Assembly: GCA_943372995.1 (NCBI GenBank)
Contig: CALSAQ010000011.1
Coordinates: 1-49,171, forward strand
Source: CAJBVG01 sp943372995
GTDB lineage: Bacteria > Bacteroidota > Bacteroidia > Sphingobacteriales > Sphingobacteriaceae
Reading direction: 5' to 3'
DNA length: 49,171 nt
A program made the translations under genes and the position numbers. A model generated the notes under the pieces. That model worked only from the letters and a program-made list of their open reading frames with translations, had not been told where the DNA came from and ran no database searches. Positions 25,927-33,952 of this stretch are shown one piece after another (the first letter of the stretch is position 1; every line of letters begins with the position of its first letter).

Positions 25927-28542
25927 ATGAAAATATTGAGCATACAGGCATTAAGGGGTCCAAATATATGGAGTGTACGTCGTAAGAAACTAATACAAAT
26001 GCGCCTAGATTTGGAAGAAATGGAACAGAGACCCAGCAACTTAGTAGATGGTTTTGCTGAGCGTTTGGAAGCTATGTTCCCTACCATGTATGAACATCGT
26101 TGCTCAGAAGGTGTCCCTGGTGGATTTTTCACTCGTGTGCGTCGTGGTACTTGGATGGGACATGTCATAGAACACATTGCCCTAGAAATACAAACACTAG
26201 CAGGAATGGAAACTGGTTTTGGTAGAACCAGAGAAACCAAAACCCCTGGAATTTATAACGTTGTTTTTAGCTATAGTGAAGAAAGTGTAGGATTATTTGC
26301 TGGTGAAGCTGCTGTTAGAATTGCCGAAGCTCTAATTTCTGGCGATGAATATGATGTAGCAGCCGACATTCAAAGAATGCGTGAAATACGTGAAGATGTT
26401 CGTTTAGGACCAAGTACTTCTTCTTTGGTCGACGAAGCCGTATCTAGAGATATCCCATGGATTCGTTTAGGAACAAATTCATTAATCCAATTAGGATATG
26501 GCGTTAATCAAGTTCGTTTTCAAGCAACAATTACCGACAAAACATCGAACATAGCAGTAGATATTGCATGTAATAAAGAACTCACCAAAAAAATGTTGTA
26601 CAATGCCGCAATTCCTGTTGCAAAAGGCGACATTGTTATAGATGAAGAAGATCTTCAAAAGTGTATAGATAGAATAGGATTCCCTATTGTTATTAAACCT
26701 CTCGACGGTAATCACGGAAAGGGTGCATCTATTAATGTAAAAACTTGGGAAGATGCTGTTGAGGGATTAGCGCACGCTAAAAAATATTCTCGAAAAGTAA
26801 TCGTCGAACGTTTTATTACTGGATACGACTTTAGAGTGCTTGTTATAAACAATCGTGTAGTTGCCGCAGCTCAACGTGTCCCTGCTCATGTTAAAGGTGA
26901 TGGACTTAATACCATTGAAAAATTAATCGAACTAGAAAACCAAGACCCTCGTCGTGGTTATGGTCACGAAAATGTGTTAACAGAAATAACAGTTGACAGA
27001 GACACTACAGATTTGCTTTCTAAAATGGGTTATACATTAGAAACTATTCCTAAAAAAGGAGAGGTTGTTTACTTAAAGTCTACTGCAAATTTATCAACTG
27101 GTGGTACATCCATCGATGTTACAGATATGATGCATCCTGAGAATATTTTCTTATCAGAACGTATTTCAAGAGTAATTGGTCTTGATGTTTGTGGTATAGA
27201 TATTATGGCTGAAAATTTAACTCAACCACTAAAAGAAAATGGTGGTGTAATATTGGAAGTTAATGCCGCTCCAGGGTTCCGTATGCACTTAGCTCCTTCT
27301 GAAGGGCTACCTAGAAATGTTGCCGCACCAGTTATTGATATGCTTTACCCTCCCGGTAAACCTTCGCGTATTCCAATTATTGGTGTTACTGGTACAAATG
27401 GAAAAACTACTACTACTCGTTTAATTGCACATATCGTAAAAAACATGGGCTATCGTGTTGGCTTTACAACATCCGATGGTATTTATGTTCAAAACCACAT
27501 GCTCGAAAAGGGCGATACAACAGGACCATACAGTGCTGAGTTTATTTTAAAAGATCCTACCGTTGATTTTGCCGTACTAGAAACAGCCAGAGGTGGAATT
27601 CTTAGAGCTGGTTTAGGTTTTAGCAGATGCGATATTGGTGTAATTACAAATATTCAAGAAGATCACTTAGGACTAAACGATATCAATACATTAGAGGATG
27701 TTGCGAGAGTAAAATCTGTAGTTGTAAAAAGTGTAAAAAAAGATGGTTGGGCGGTTCTTAATGCCGAAGACGAGTATTGCGTTAAAGTGGCTTCTGAACT
27801 CGATTGCAACATCGCATATTTTAGTTTAGATGAAAATAATCCTGTAATTAAAAAACATTGTAAAACTGGTGGTGTTGCTGCCATTTATGAAAATGGTTTT
27901 GTGACCATTAAAAAAGGAGATTGGAAAATTCGTGTTGAAAAAGTAACTACTATTCCTCTTACTCTTGGTGGTAAAGCTCGCTTTATGATTGCTAATGTTT
28001 TAGCAGCTACTTTAGCTGGTTATTTATATGGTTTCAAAACGGAAGATATGCGTCTTTCTCTAGAAACATTTATTCCATCTGCAGCACAAACTCCAGGTAG
28101 AATGAATATCTTCAACTTTAAAGAGTTTAAGGTGATGATTGATTTTGCACACAACCCTGCTGGTTACCGTGCAGTTGAAGATTTCTTAAGCCAAATAGAC
28201 TCTCCCCATAAAGTTGGTATTATTGCTGGCGTAGGTGATCGTAGAGATCAAGACATTACAGATTGTGGTGCAATTGCAGCTCGAATGTTTGATCATATTA
28301 TTATCCGTCAAGAAAAACATTTAAGAGGAAGAACTGAAGAGGAAATTATCAACTTGATTTTAAAAGGTATTAATTCTGTAGATAAAAAGATTACCTACGA
28401 AATTATCCCTAAAGAAATTGAAGCTATTAAACACGCCATCTCTACAGCTCAACCTGGAACTTTTATTACTGCATTAAGTGATGTTATTACTAATGCTATT
28501 GATATCGTACAAAGTTATTTGGATAAAGAAGCTGGGCTATAA
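25927..28542 (+). CDS. cphA: Cyanophycin synthetase (CphA1 type)
   Basis: Adds aspartate and then arginine to a growing cyanophycin chain, one ATP each, making a nitrogen and carbon store. The 871-residue protein has all three domains. The N-terminal domain opens with RGPNIWSVRR and carries HVIEH (79-83). An ATP-grasp domain (about 165-475) has IKPLDGNHGKGASINV and ILEVNAAPGFRMH. The Mur-ligase-like domain (about 480-870) has P-loop GTNGKT at 489-494, ETARGGILRAGLG, DFAHNPAGY and GVGDRRDQD. An intact second P-loop points to CphA1 and not to CphA2, which recycles dipeptides. Divergent from cphB-iaaA; the SDR gene follows one base later. Confidence 0.96.
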   Translation: MKILSIQALRGPNIWSVRRKKLIQMRLDLEEMEQRPSNLVDGFAERLEAMFPTMYEHRCSEGVPGGFFTRVRRGTWMGHVIEHIALEIQTLAGMETGFGRTRETKTPGIYNVVFSYSEESVGLFAGEAAVRIAEALISGDEYDVAADIQRMREIREDVRLGPSTSSLVDEAVSRDIPWIRLGTNSLIQLGYGVNQVRFQATITDKTSNIAVDIACNKELTKKMLYNAAIPVAKGDIVIDEEDLQKCIDRIGFPIVIKPLDGNHGKGASINVKTWEDAVEGLAHAKKYSRKVIVERFITGYDFRVLVINNRVVAAAQRVPAHVKGDGLNTIEKLIELENQDPRRGYGHENVLTEITVDRDTTDLLSKMGYTLETIPKKGEVVYLKSTANLSTGGTSIDVTDMMHPENIFLSERISRVIGLDVCGIDIMAENLTQPLKENGGVILEVNAAPGFRMHLAPSEGLPRNVAAPVIDMLYPPGKPSRIPIIGVTGTNGKTTTTRLIAHIVKNMGYRVGFTTSDGIYVQNHMLEKGDTTGPYSAEFILKDPTVDFAVLETARGGILRAGLGFSRCDIGVITNIQEDHLGLNDINTLEDVARVKSVVVKSVKKDGWAVLNAEDEYCVKVASELDCNIAYFSLDENNPVIKKHCKTGGVAAIYENGFVTIKKGDWKIRVEKVTTIPLTLGGKARFMIANVLAATLAGYLYGFKTEDMRLSLETFIPSAAQTPGRMNIFNFKEFKVMIDFAHNPAGYRAVEDFLSQIDSPHKVGIIAGVGDRRDQDITDCGAIAARMFDHIIIRQEKHLRGRTEEEIINLILKGINSVDKKITYEIIPKEIEAIKHAISTAQPGTFITALSDVITNAIDIVQSYLDKEAGL

Positions 28543-28543
28543 T

Positions 28544-29290
28544 ATGAGAAAGTCTGTAGTAATTAGTGGTGCTGGTTCCGGAATCGGACGTGCTATCGCT
28601 GTTCGTTTAAGTGAGTTGAATTTCGACTGTTATTTACTCGGAAGAAATGCCGTTCAATTACAAAAAACGCTTATCAGTTTAAACGATGGCGACCATTATA
28701 TTTTATCGGCCGATATTAGAAATAAAGAGAGCTTAAATTCAACCCTCTCTTCTTCACGTAGGCCTATTGATGCGCTTGTTGCCAATGCTGGTATTGGAGG
28801 TGAAAACACTTGGGGTGAAAATGATCGTTGGACTGAAATAATTAATACCAATTTAACTGGGACTTATAATTTTATAAACACATTTTTACCTCACCTAAAA
28901 GCAAGTACAAATAACTATAAACATATCGTAATTACCTCTTCTATATTAGCACGTCTAGGAGTTGCAAACTATTCAGCTTATTGTGCTTCAAAAGCAGGTT
29001 TACTTGGTCTTATGCGTTCCATGGCAATTGAATTTGCATCTGATAAAATTTTAGTGAACGCTATCTGCCCGGGTTGGGTAAATACTCAAATGTCGCAAGA
29101 AGGGATGCAAGGTATTGCAAAAGGTATTGGGGTGTCTGTTGAAGAATTTTACGACATCGCTATGCAAAGCGTTCCTTTGAAAAAAATGTCGGAGCCCAGT
29201 GAAATTGCAGATATTATTGCATATCTATTGCATCAGCAAAGTGTAACAGGACAAACGTTTGATATTAATAACGGTGCTATAATGAGTTAA
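28544..29290 (+). CDS. Short-chain dehydrogenase/reductase (SDR)
   Basis: NAD(P)(H)-dependent oxidoreductase of the classical SDR fold, 248 residues. The cofactor motif is GAGSGIG (9-15) and the NAG stretch is at 81-83. The catalytic set is Ser133, Tyr146 and Lys150 (YSAYCASK), followed by CPGWVNTQM. It most resembles 3-oxoacyl-ACP reductase-like SDRs, but the substrate is not predictable. I placed the start at ATG 28544, one base after the cphA stop; the frame runs back to 28478 inside cphA. Tight coupling suggests co-expression with cphA, though no SDR step is known in cyanophycin synthesis. Confidence 0.88.
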   Translation: MRKSVVISGAGSGIGRAIAVRLSELNFDCYLLGRNAVQLQKTLISLNDGDHYILSADIRNKESLNSTLSSSRRPIDALVANAGIGGENTWGENDRWTEIINTNLTGTYNFINTFLPHLKASTNNYKHIVITSSILARLGVANYSAYCASKAGLLGLMRSMAIEFASDKILVNAICPGWVNTQMSQEGMQGIAKGIGVSVEEFYDIAMQSVPLKKMSEPSEIADIIAYLLHQQSVTGQTFDINNGAIMS

Positions 29291-29295
29291 TTTAC

Positions 29296-30432
29296 TTATT
29301 GTATAGAACAGAGTTCTGCTACTTCTTCTCCAACTATAGAACCTATAGCCACACCCATACCGTTACATCTTACTGCGCAATAAATTCCTGGTGAAATTTT
29401 TTGTACTATCGGATTAAGCTCTTTACCAAAAGCCATTATTCCGCTCCACTCCATCTCGTATTCCCAAGAAGTATTAGGCAAAATAACTTGGTTTAATAAA
29501 TCAGTAATTTTGTTTTTTATTTCTTCTGTTATTCCAAACTCTTTTGTTTTTTCTTTTTCGAAATTCATATTTCTACCACCACCAATCAAAACTCTATCAT
29601 CAATATTTCTAAAATAATAATATCCTTCATCGTAATGAAATGCTCCTTTAATACTTAGTTTGTTTATTGGTTTAGTAATAAATACTTGTCCTCTTCCTGG
29701 TTCTAAATCAATATTTGGCAATAAGTCTTTTGCATAAGCATTCGTACATACAATTATTTTTTTTGTTGGAAGATTTATACGCTCAGTTCCAATATCAATT
29801 TGAACACTTTGCTCTTCAATTTTTTTTACTTCTGCTCCAAACAAAAAATTTATCCCTACGCTTTTACATTTATTAATTAGGGCTTGCATCATTTTGCCAG
29901 AATGTATTTGTGCTTCATACGGATTATACATTAAATGTTGCACCCCAATAAAACCAAATTGACTTATTCTTTCATCTTTAGTTTGATAAATTTCTTCCTT
30001 GCCTTGTATTATGTCTTTTAATAATTCATTAAAATAATTTCTTTTAGAAATGCATTTTTCCCAAAGTTCAATTTGATTATGATTAAACAGTTCGTAACCG
30101 CCGTAATTATAAAAGTCGATAGTATGTTCGCCAAGTTCTCTTTTGAGTTTATTTAAACCCCACCAACGCTTTTTTACCAGAGAATATAAAGTTTGCTCGT
30201 CGCTTTTTTCTAGCTGAACAATAAGTTCCGAAAGACTACCAAAACATGCAAAACCTGCATTTTTAGTACTTGCACCATCAGGTATAACAGACCTTTCTAA
30301 AACTAAAACATTTGCATCTGGGAACTTGTTCTTAAGATGTAACGCGGCGAAAAGTCCAACTATACCAGCACCTATTACAGTATAGTCGGCTTCTTTAAAA
30401 AATGACGTTCTTTCCCAAAACGACTGGTTCAT
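29296..30432 (-). CDS. FAD-dependent oxidoreductase of the DAO (D-amino acid/glycine oxidase) family
   Basis: Flavoenzyme of 378 residues. The FAD fold begins YTVIGAGIVGLFAALHL with GxGxxG at 21-26 and ends the first strand pair at VLVLERS. The sequence STKNAGFACFGS is typical of the family's FAD-binding loop (compare STRNSG in related oxidases). The C terminus has GIYCAVRCNGMGVAIGS. The family oxidises primary or secondary amines, usually amino acids such as glycine, sarcosine, proline or D-amino acids; the substrate here is not decided. It converges with the SDR gene, with only 5 bases between stops, and is divergent from the YugP-type protease. Confidence 0.85.
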   Translation of the reverse strand: MNQSFWERTSFFKEADYTVIGAGIVGLFAALHLKNKFPDANVLVLERSVIPDGASTKNAGFACFGSLSELIVQLEKSDEQTLYSLVKKRWWGLNKLKRELGEHTIDFYNYGGYELFNHNQIELWEKCISKRNYFNELLKDIIQGKEEIYQTKDERISQFGFIGVQHLMYNPYEAQIHSGKMMQALINKCKSVGINFLFGAEVKKIEEQSVQIDIGTERINLPTKKIIVCTNAYAKDLLPNIDLEPGRGQVFITKPINKLSIKGAFHYDEGYYYFRNIDDRVLIGGGRNMNFEKEKTKEFGITEEIKNKITDLLNQVILPNTSWEYEMEWSGIMAFGKELNPIVQKISPGIYCAVRCNGMGVAIGSIVGEEVAELCSIQ

Positions 30433-30453
30433 ATGCTAGTATTTTGCTAAATT

Positions 30454-30505
30454 TGACATAATTGGTACGAAATGTCAGTGTTTTTAATGTGGCATTTCCT
30501 TTGTT
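30454..30505 (+). promoter_or_regulatory. Sigma-54-like promoter with upstream inverted repeat before the membrane protease
   Basis: TGGCATTTCCTTTGTT at 30490-30505 resembles the -24/-12 sigma-54 promoter (TGGCAC-N5-TTGCW). GG at 30491-30492 is followed, 10 bases later, by GT where GC is usual. Just upstream, TGACAT (30454-30459) and ATGTCA (30472-30477) form an inverted repeat with a 12-base spacer, like an activator site. Transcription would start about 16 bases before the ATG at 30531. Confidence 0.45.
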
Positions 30506-30530
30506 TAAAGATATTATAAAAAAAAGAAAT

Positions 30531-31211
30531 ATGGGATTCATGTATATTATTATGATAGGGTTTTTAATATTAAGCTTTATCATTAGTTGGAGATTTAAAT
30601 CTAAATTCAATGAGTATTCTCAACAAATGCTGTTGAATGGATTATCGGGCAGGGAGATTGCCGAAAAAATGTTATACGATCATGGTATTACAGATGTAAA
30701 AGTAATTTCTGTTGAAGGTTCTTTAACAGACCACTATAATCCTACAGATAAAACAGTAAACTTAAGTCCTGATGTTTATCACGGACGTTCGGTAGCTGCC
30801 GCTGCTGTTGCCGCACACGAATGTGGCCATGCGGTTCAACATGCTACTGCTTACTCATGGTTACAATTCAGATCTGCAATGGTACCAGCATTATCTGTAA
30901 GTTCAAGATACATGCAGTGGATTTTATTAGGAGGTATATTATTGTTAAATACTTTTCCTGCTCTTTTATTAATTGGAATATTATTATTCGCATTAACAAC
31001 TCTATTTAGTTTTATAACATTACCAGTAGAGTTCGATGCAAGTAACAGAGCAGTTGCGTGGTTAGAAACAAATAACATCACACAACGTAACGAAACAGAA
31101 ACTGCTAAGAGTGCTTTAAAATGGGCGGCTAGCACTTATGTAATTGCAGCATTAAGTTCATTAGCAACTTTGGTATATTATATTATGATTTTTATGGGTC
31201 GACGCGACTAA
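30531..31211 (+). CDS. YugP-type neutral zinc metallopeptidase, membrane
   Basis: Membrane zinc protease of the YugP family (PF04298), 226 residues from ATG 30531 (the frame extends to 30462 without a better start). A first span lies at about 2-20. The active site is HECGH (96-100) in a helix facing two further spans (about 128-163), with Glu168 in LPVEFDAS as the likely third ligand and a last span near 203-222. The family plan resembles HtpX. Role probably in membrane protein quality control; that is inference from the fold and from the stress-type promoter. It ends in a strong terminator at 31244. Confidence 0.9.
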   Translation: MGFMYIIMIGFLILSFIISWRFKSKFNEYSQQMLLNGLSGREIAEKMLYDHGITDVKVISVEGSLTDHYNPTDKTVNLSPDVYHGRSVAAAAVAAHECGHAVQHATAYSWLQFRSAMVPALSVSSRYMQWILLGGILLLNTFPALLLIGILLFALTTLFSFITLPVEFDASNRAVAWLETNNITQRNETETAKSALKWAASTYVIAALSSLATLVYYIMIFMGRRD

Positions 31212-31368
31212 CTCGATTCTCGTAACTCGTAATTCGTAATTCGCAAAAACCTTGCTAGTATATAGCAGGGTTTTTGTTTTTTTATATATCAACGAGATTA
31301 TATGATTAAGATGTATCCTGTAAACTACAATAGACGAGTTACGAACTACGATATACGAATTAGTTGAG
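31209..31368. repeat. Imperfect inverted-repeat arms around a terminator, between converging genes
   Basis: Left arm 31212-31243 is built from CGTAACTCGTAATTCG-like words. Right arm 31333-31368 reads as their imperfect complement (CGAGTTACGAACTACG and so on); the best-matching 16 bases differ at two positions. The arms abut the stop codons of two converging genes and enclose a clear terminator. Either a miniature repeat element or a drifted bidirectional terminator. Confidence 0.4.
31244..31283 (+). terminator. Rho-independent terminator of the YugP-type gene
   Basis: CAAAAACC then TGCTA pairs with TAGCA then GGTTTTTG (one T-G pair, loop GTATA at 31258-31262), followed by seven T. It stands 32 bases past the stop and is strong on the plus strand. 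Confidence 0.8.
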
Positions 31369-31746
31369 TTTAAAAGAACAGAGCATTTCAAACTCTGGAA
31401 TCTGCACTTCGAATAATTGATCGTCCAGCATTCTTTTAAAAGTATAGGTACCCCACATTTTACCCATTTCAGTTTTCAAATTACAACCTGATACATACTC
31501 ATGCGATTGCCCTGGTTCCAGAACAGGTTGAACACCGATAACGCCTTCGCCTTCAACTTCTCTGTGAGTGCCGTTTGAATCAAAAATAAACCAATGTCTG
31601 CTAAGTAATTGCACAGTATAATCGGATACATTTTCGATATTGATTTTATAGGCAAACATAAAATGAGAATTCGCAGGATTAGAATACTCCGGTTGATAAG
31701 TCGTTTCGACTGATATTTTTACGCCTTCTGTTGTTTTTGTTACCAT
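31360..31746 (-). CDS. apaG: ApaG domain protein
   Basis: Small cytoplasmic protein with an immunoglobulin-like beta fold, 128 residues. Family landmarks are all visible: VKISVETTYQPEYS, FAYKINIENVS, VQLLSRHWFIFDSNG, VEGEGVIGVQPVLEPGQ and YVSGCNLKTEMGKMWGTY. ApaG is linked to cobalt/magnesium resistance in Salmonella, but its biochemical role is not settled. Full length. It starts 49 bases after dusB and has its own TATATTTA promoter-like element in the gap, so it may be expressed both with dusB and alone. Confidence 0.95.
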   Translation of the reverse strand: MVTKTTEGVKISVETTYQPEYSNPANSHFMFAYKINIENVSDYTVQLLSRHWFIFDSNGTHREVEGEGVIGVQPVLEPGQSHEYVSGCNLKTEMGKMWGTYTFKRMLDDQLFEVQIPEFEMLCSFKLN

Positions 31747-31761
31747 GATTGAAAATCCTGA

Positions 31762-31791
31762 TAAATATAATTTTTTCTAGAATATTACAAA
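31762..31791 (-). promoter_or_regulatory. Promoter-like pair upstream of apaG
   Basis: On the minus strand, TTTG (31788-31791), 18 bases, then TATATTTA (31762-31769). The -7 box matches TAnnTTTG at all but the last base, and the -33 box is exact. It lies 15-45 bases before the apaG start. Confidence 0.4.
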
Positions 31792-31794
31792 AAA

Positions 31795-32784
31795 CTAAAC
31801 TTCTAACATTTGGCCAATATTTTGAATTTCTTCAAAAATAGAGCTGATTTCTTCTATTGTACCTGCCTGAACAAGCTTCATTCTGTACTCTTTACTGTTT
31901 TCTATGCCTTTAAAATAATTAGCATAATGTCTTCTCATTTCAAAAATACCAGTTTTAACCCCTTTCCATTCTATTGATTTCTCAAAGTGAATTTTACAAC
32001 TTTCCACTCTTTCAGCAAGTGTTGGTGGGGCTAATTTTTCTCCAGTATGATAAAAATGTTTAATCTCTCTGAATATCCATGGGTAACCTATAGATGCTCG
32101 TCCAACCATTATTCCATCGACTTCGTATTCTTTCATCCAAAGCATTGCTTTCTCCGGACTATCCACATCACCATTACCAAAAATTGGAATATTCATTCTT
32201 GGATTCTTTTTTACTTCTCTAATTAAAGTCCAATCGGCATGTCCCTTGTACATCTGAGAACGTGTTCTTCCATGTATGGTTAATGCCTTTATTCCTACAT
32301 CTTGCAAACGTTCTGCTACCTCAACAACATTTTTGGTATTATCATCCCATCCTAAGCGAGTTTTCACAGTAACGGGTAGATGCGTTGCTTTTACAACAGC
32401 TTCTGTCATCTTTACCATCTTATCAATATCTTGTAACAAACTCGCACCAGCGCCTCTGCATGCAACATTCTTAACTGGGCAACCGTAATTTATATCTATT
32501 AAGTCTGGATGAGCTAACGTTGCGATTTCAGTAGCCTCTCTCATCGATTCAATGTTGCTACCAAAAATTTGGATTCCTATAGGACGTTCGTACTCAAAAA
32601 TATCGAGCTTTGCTCTGCTCTTTGCAGCATCACGAATTAGTCCTTCCGAAGAAATAAATTCGGTATACATCATATCTACCCCATGCTGTTTACACACATA
32701 TCTGAAAGGCGGATCGCTCACATCCTCCATAGGTGCTAACAATAAAGGGAACTCTCCCAATTCAATATTTCCTATCTTTACCAT
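31795..32784 (-). CDS. dusB: tRNA-dihydrouridine synthase
   Basis: Flavoenzyme that reduces specific uridines in tRNA D-loops to dihydrouridine using FMN and NADPH. The 329-residue protein has a TIM-barrel start with LLLAPMEDVSDPPFR. Active-site Cys102 is in INYGCPVKNV. VKTRLGWDD follows, then LTIHGRTR with the conserved His, and the phosphate loop IFGNGDVDS plus GIMVGRASIGYPWIF. C-terminal helices bind tRNA. Closest to the DusB branch by its motifs, but the target uridine is not proved. Divergent from the CPBP protease gene; the start is supported by a nearby TATTTTTG element. Confidence 0.94.
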   Translation of the reverse strand: MVKIGNIELGEFPLLLAPMEDVSDPPFRYVCKQHGVDMMYTEFISSEGLIRDAAKSRAKLDIFEYERPIGIQIFGSNIESMREATEIATLAHPDLIDINYGCPVKNVACRGAGASLLQDIDKMVKMTEAVVKATHLPVTVKTRLGWDDNTKNVVEVAERLQDVGIKALTIHGRTRSQMYKGHADWTLIREVKKNPRMNIPIFGNGDVDSPEKAMLWMKEYEVDGIMVGRASIGYPWIFREIKHFYHTGEKLAPPTLAERVESCKIHFEKSIEWKGVKTGIFEMRRHYANYFKGIENSKEYRMKLVQAGTIEEISSIFEEIQNIGQMLEV

Positions 32785-32795
32785 AATTTATACTG

Positions 32796-32803
32796 CAAAA
32801 ATA
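32796..32803 (-). promoter_or_regulatory. Bacteroidota -7 element before dusB
   Basis: Reads TATTTTTG on the minus strand, a full TAnnTTTG match, 11 bases before the dusB start, implying a leader of only a few bases. No -33 TTTG is seen at the usual spacing. Confidence 0.4.
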
Positions 32804-32835
32804 AATAAAATATTCATTCTTAATTGATTAATAAA

Positions 32836-33744
32836 ATGTCAAATAGGACTTTTCTTCAAAGTTTAATTCGATTAATCCTCTTATTTGTTGGGTTTAACAT
32901 CATTGGCTCTATAGTAACTCTAATATTATTAAAGAGTTTGTTTAATGTAGATGCAATGGAAGTAATAAGCCTTTTGAATAGCGAAAACCCCGATTCCTCA
33001 GCGGTTAATGCATTGAAGTTTATGCAATTCATTCAGGTGTTTTTTTCTTTTATTATTCCAGCCCACTTGTTTGCAAGATCTCAATCCAACAACCAAGTTG
33101 TCGATTATTTTGCCTTACATAAAACAAAGCCTGTAAATTTTATTGTGGGTATTTTATTGGTTTTCTCCGTTTCTCCCTTGGTTTCTTACTTGTCTATATT
33201 AAATGAGCAAATAACTTTCCCAACATATCTTTCGTCGTTAGAAAGTTTTTTTAGAACTCAACAAGTTGAAGCTGAAAAATATGCTACACTATTTTTATCA
33301 TACAACACAGGAAAAGATTTGATCATTAATTTGTTTGTGGTTGCTGTGCTTGCTGCAATATCCGAAGAGTTATTTTTTAGAGGGGTTTTACAACGACTAT
33401 TAATGGAAAGAATAAAAAACATTCATATTGCTATTTTTATCTGTTCGTTACTTTTTAGTGCTTTACATCAAGAGTTTTTCGCTTTAATACCAAGAACACT
33501 TCTAGGAATGTTATTGGGCTATGCTTATGTGTATTCAAGATCTCTTTGGGTGCCAATTACAATGCATTTTGTAAACAATGCAGCCTCTGTGATTCTAGAT
33601 TCGTTATTCAAACAAGGACTAAGTAGTTTCGACCCATCAAAAGATGAATATTTTGGAGTACTTGGCTTAATTTTTTCTTTTATTACAACATTTGCTTTAT
33701 TTTGGTATTGGAAGAAATCATATAACAAAGAAGTTATTATCTAG
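32836..33744 (+). CDS. CPBP family intramembrane metalloprotease
   Basis: Polytopic membrane protease of the CAAX protease and bacteriocin-processing (Abi/Rce1-like) family, 302 residues from ATG 32836; a TTG four codons earlier is a poorer start. Several hydrophobic spans are visible. The catalytic motifs are EELFFRGVLQR (EExxxR), then a His in SALHQEFF, and MHFVNNA near the end, all intact. Such proteins cut or modify membrane substrates, and their targets in Bacteroidota are unknown. It is followed 1 base later by the DUF2007 gene and then cdsA, as one likely operon. Confidence 0.9.
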   Translation: MSNRTFLQSLIRLILLFVGFNIIGSIVTLILLKSLFNVDAMEVISLLNSENPDSSAVNALKFMQFIQVFFSFIIPAHLFARSQSNNQVVDYFALHKTKPVNFIVGILLVFSVSPLVSYLSILNEQITFPTYLSSLESFFRTQQVEAEKYATLFLSYNTGKDLIINLFVVAVLAAISEELFFRGVLQRLLMERIKNIHIAIFICSLLFSALHQEFFALIPRTLLGMLLGYAYVYSRSLWVPITMHFVNNAASVILDSLFKQGLSSFDPSKDEYFGVLGLIFSFITTFALFWYWKKSYNKEVII

Positions 33745-33745
33745 C

Positions 33746-33952
33746 ATGGAAAAGAACTGGGTAAAAATTTATACTTCTACCAACAACTATAAAGCTGCTT
33801 TAGTAACTACACTTTTAAAAGATCATGCAATAGAAGTTGTAGAGCTCAACAAAAAAGATTCGAGTTATTTAAACTTTGGCGAAATAGAATTATATATACA
33901 CCCAAAAGATTTTGATGATGCCATTGAAATCATAATAAAAAATGAAATATGA
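33746..33952 (+). CDS. DUF2007-family small protein
   Basis: A 68-residue cytoplasmic protein of the DUF2007 type (often labelled putative signal-transducing protein). It has one alpha-beta unit with VKIYTSTNNYKAALVTTLL, a short central strand (EVVELNKKD) and ELYIHPKDFDDAIEII. The fold resembles a ferredoxin-like ACT or GlnB-like small domain; no function is established. I set the start at ATG 33746, just past the CPBP stop. The end overlaps the cdsA start by 4 bases, so translation is coupled to phospholipid synthesis genes. Confidence 0.87.
   Translation: MEKNWVKIYTSTNNYKAALVTTLLKDHAIEVVELNKKDSSYLNFGEIELYIHPKDFDDAIEIIIKNEI

Noticed and set aside
25927..28542. CphA2-type (dipeptide-polymerising) synthetase.
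   Set aside because: The C-terminal Mur-ligase-like P-loop GTNGKT is intact and the protein is full CphA1 length, whereas CphA2 has lost one active site.
30454..30505. Ordinary TAnnTTTG promoter for the YugP-type gene.
   Set aside because: No TAnnTTTG with acceptable spacing is found before 30531. The -24/-12 pattern is the better match, though its -12 GC is GT.
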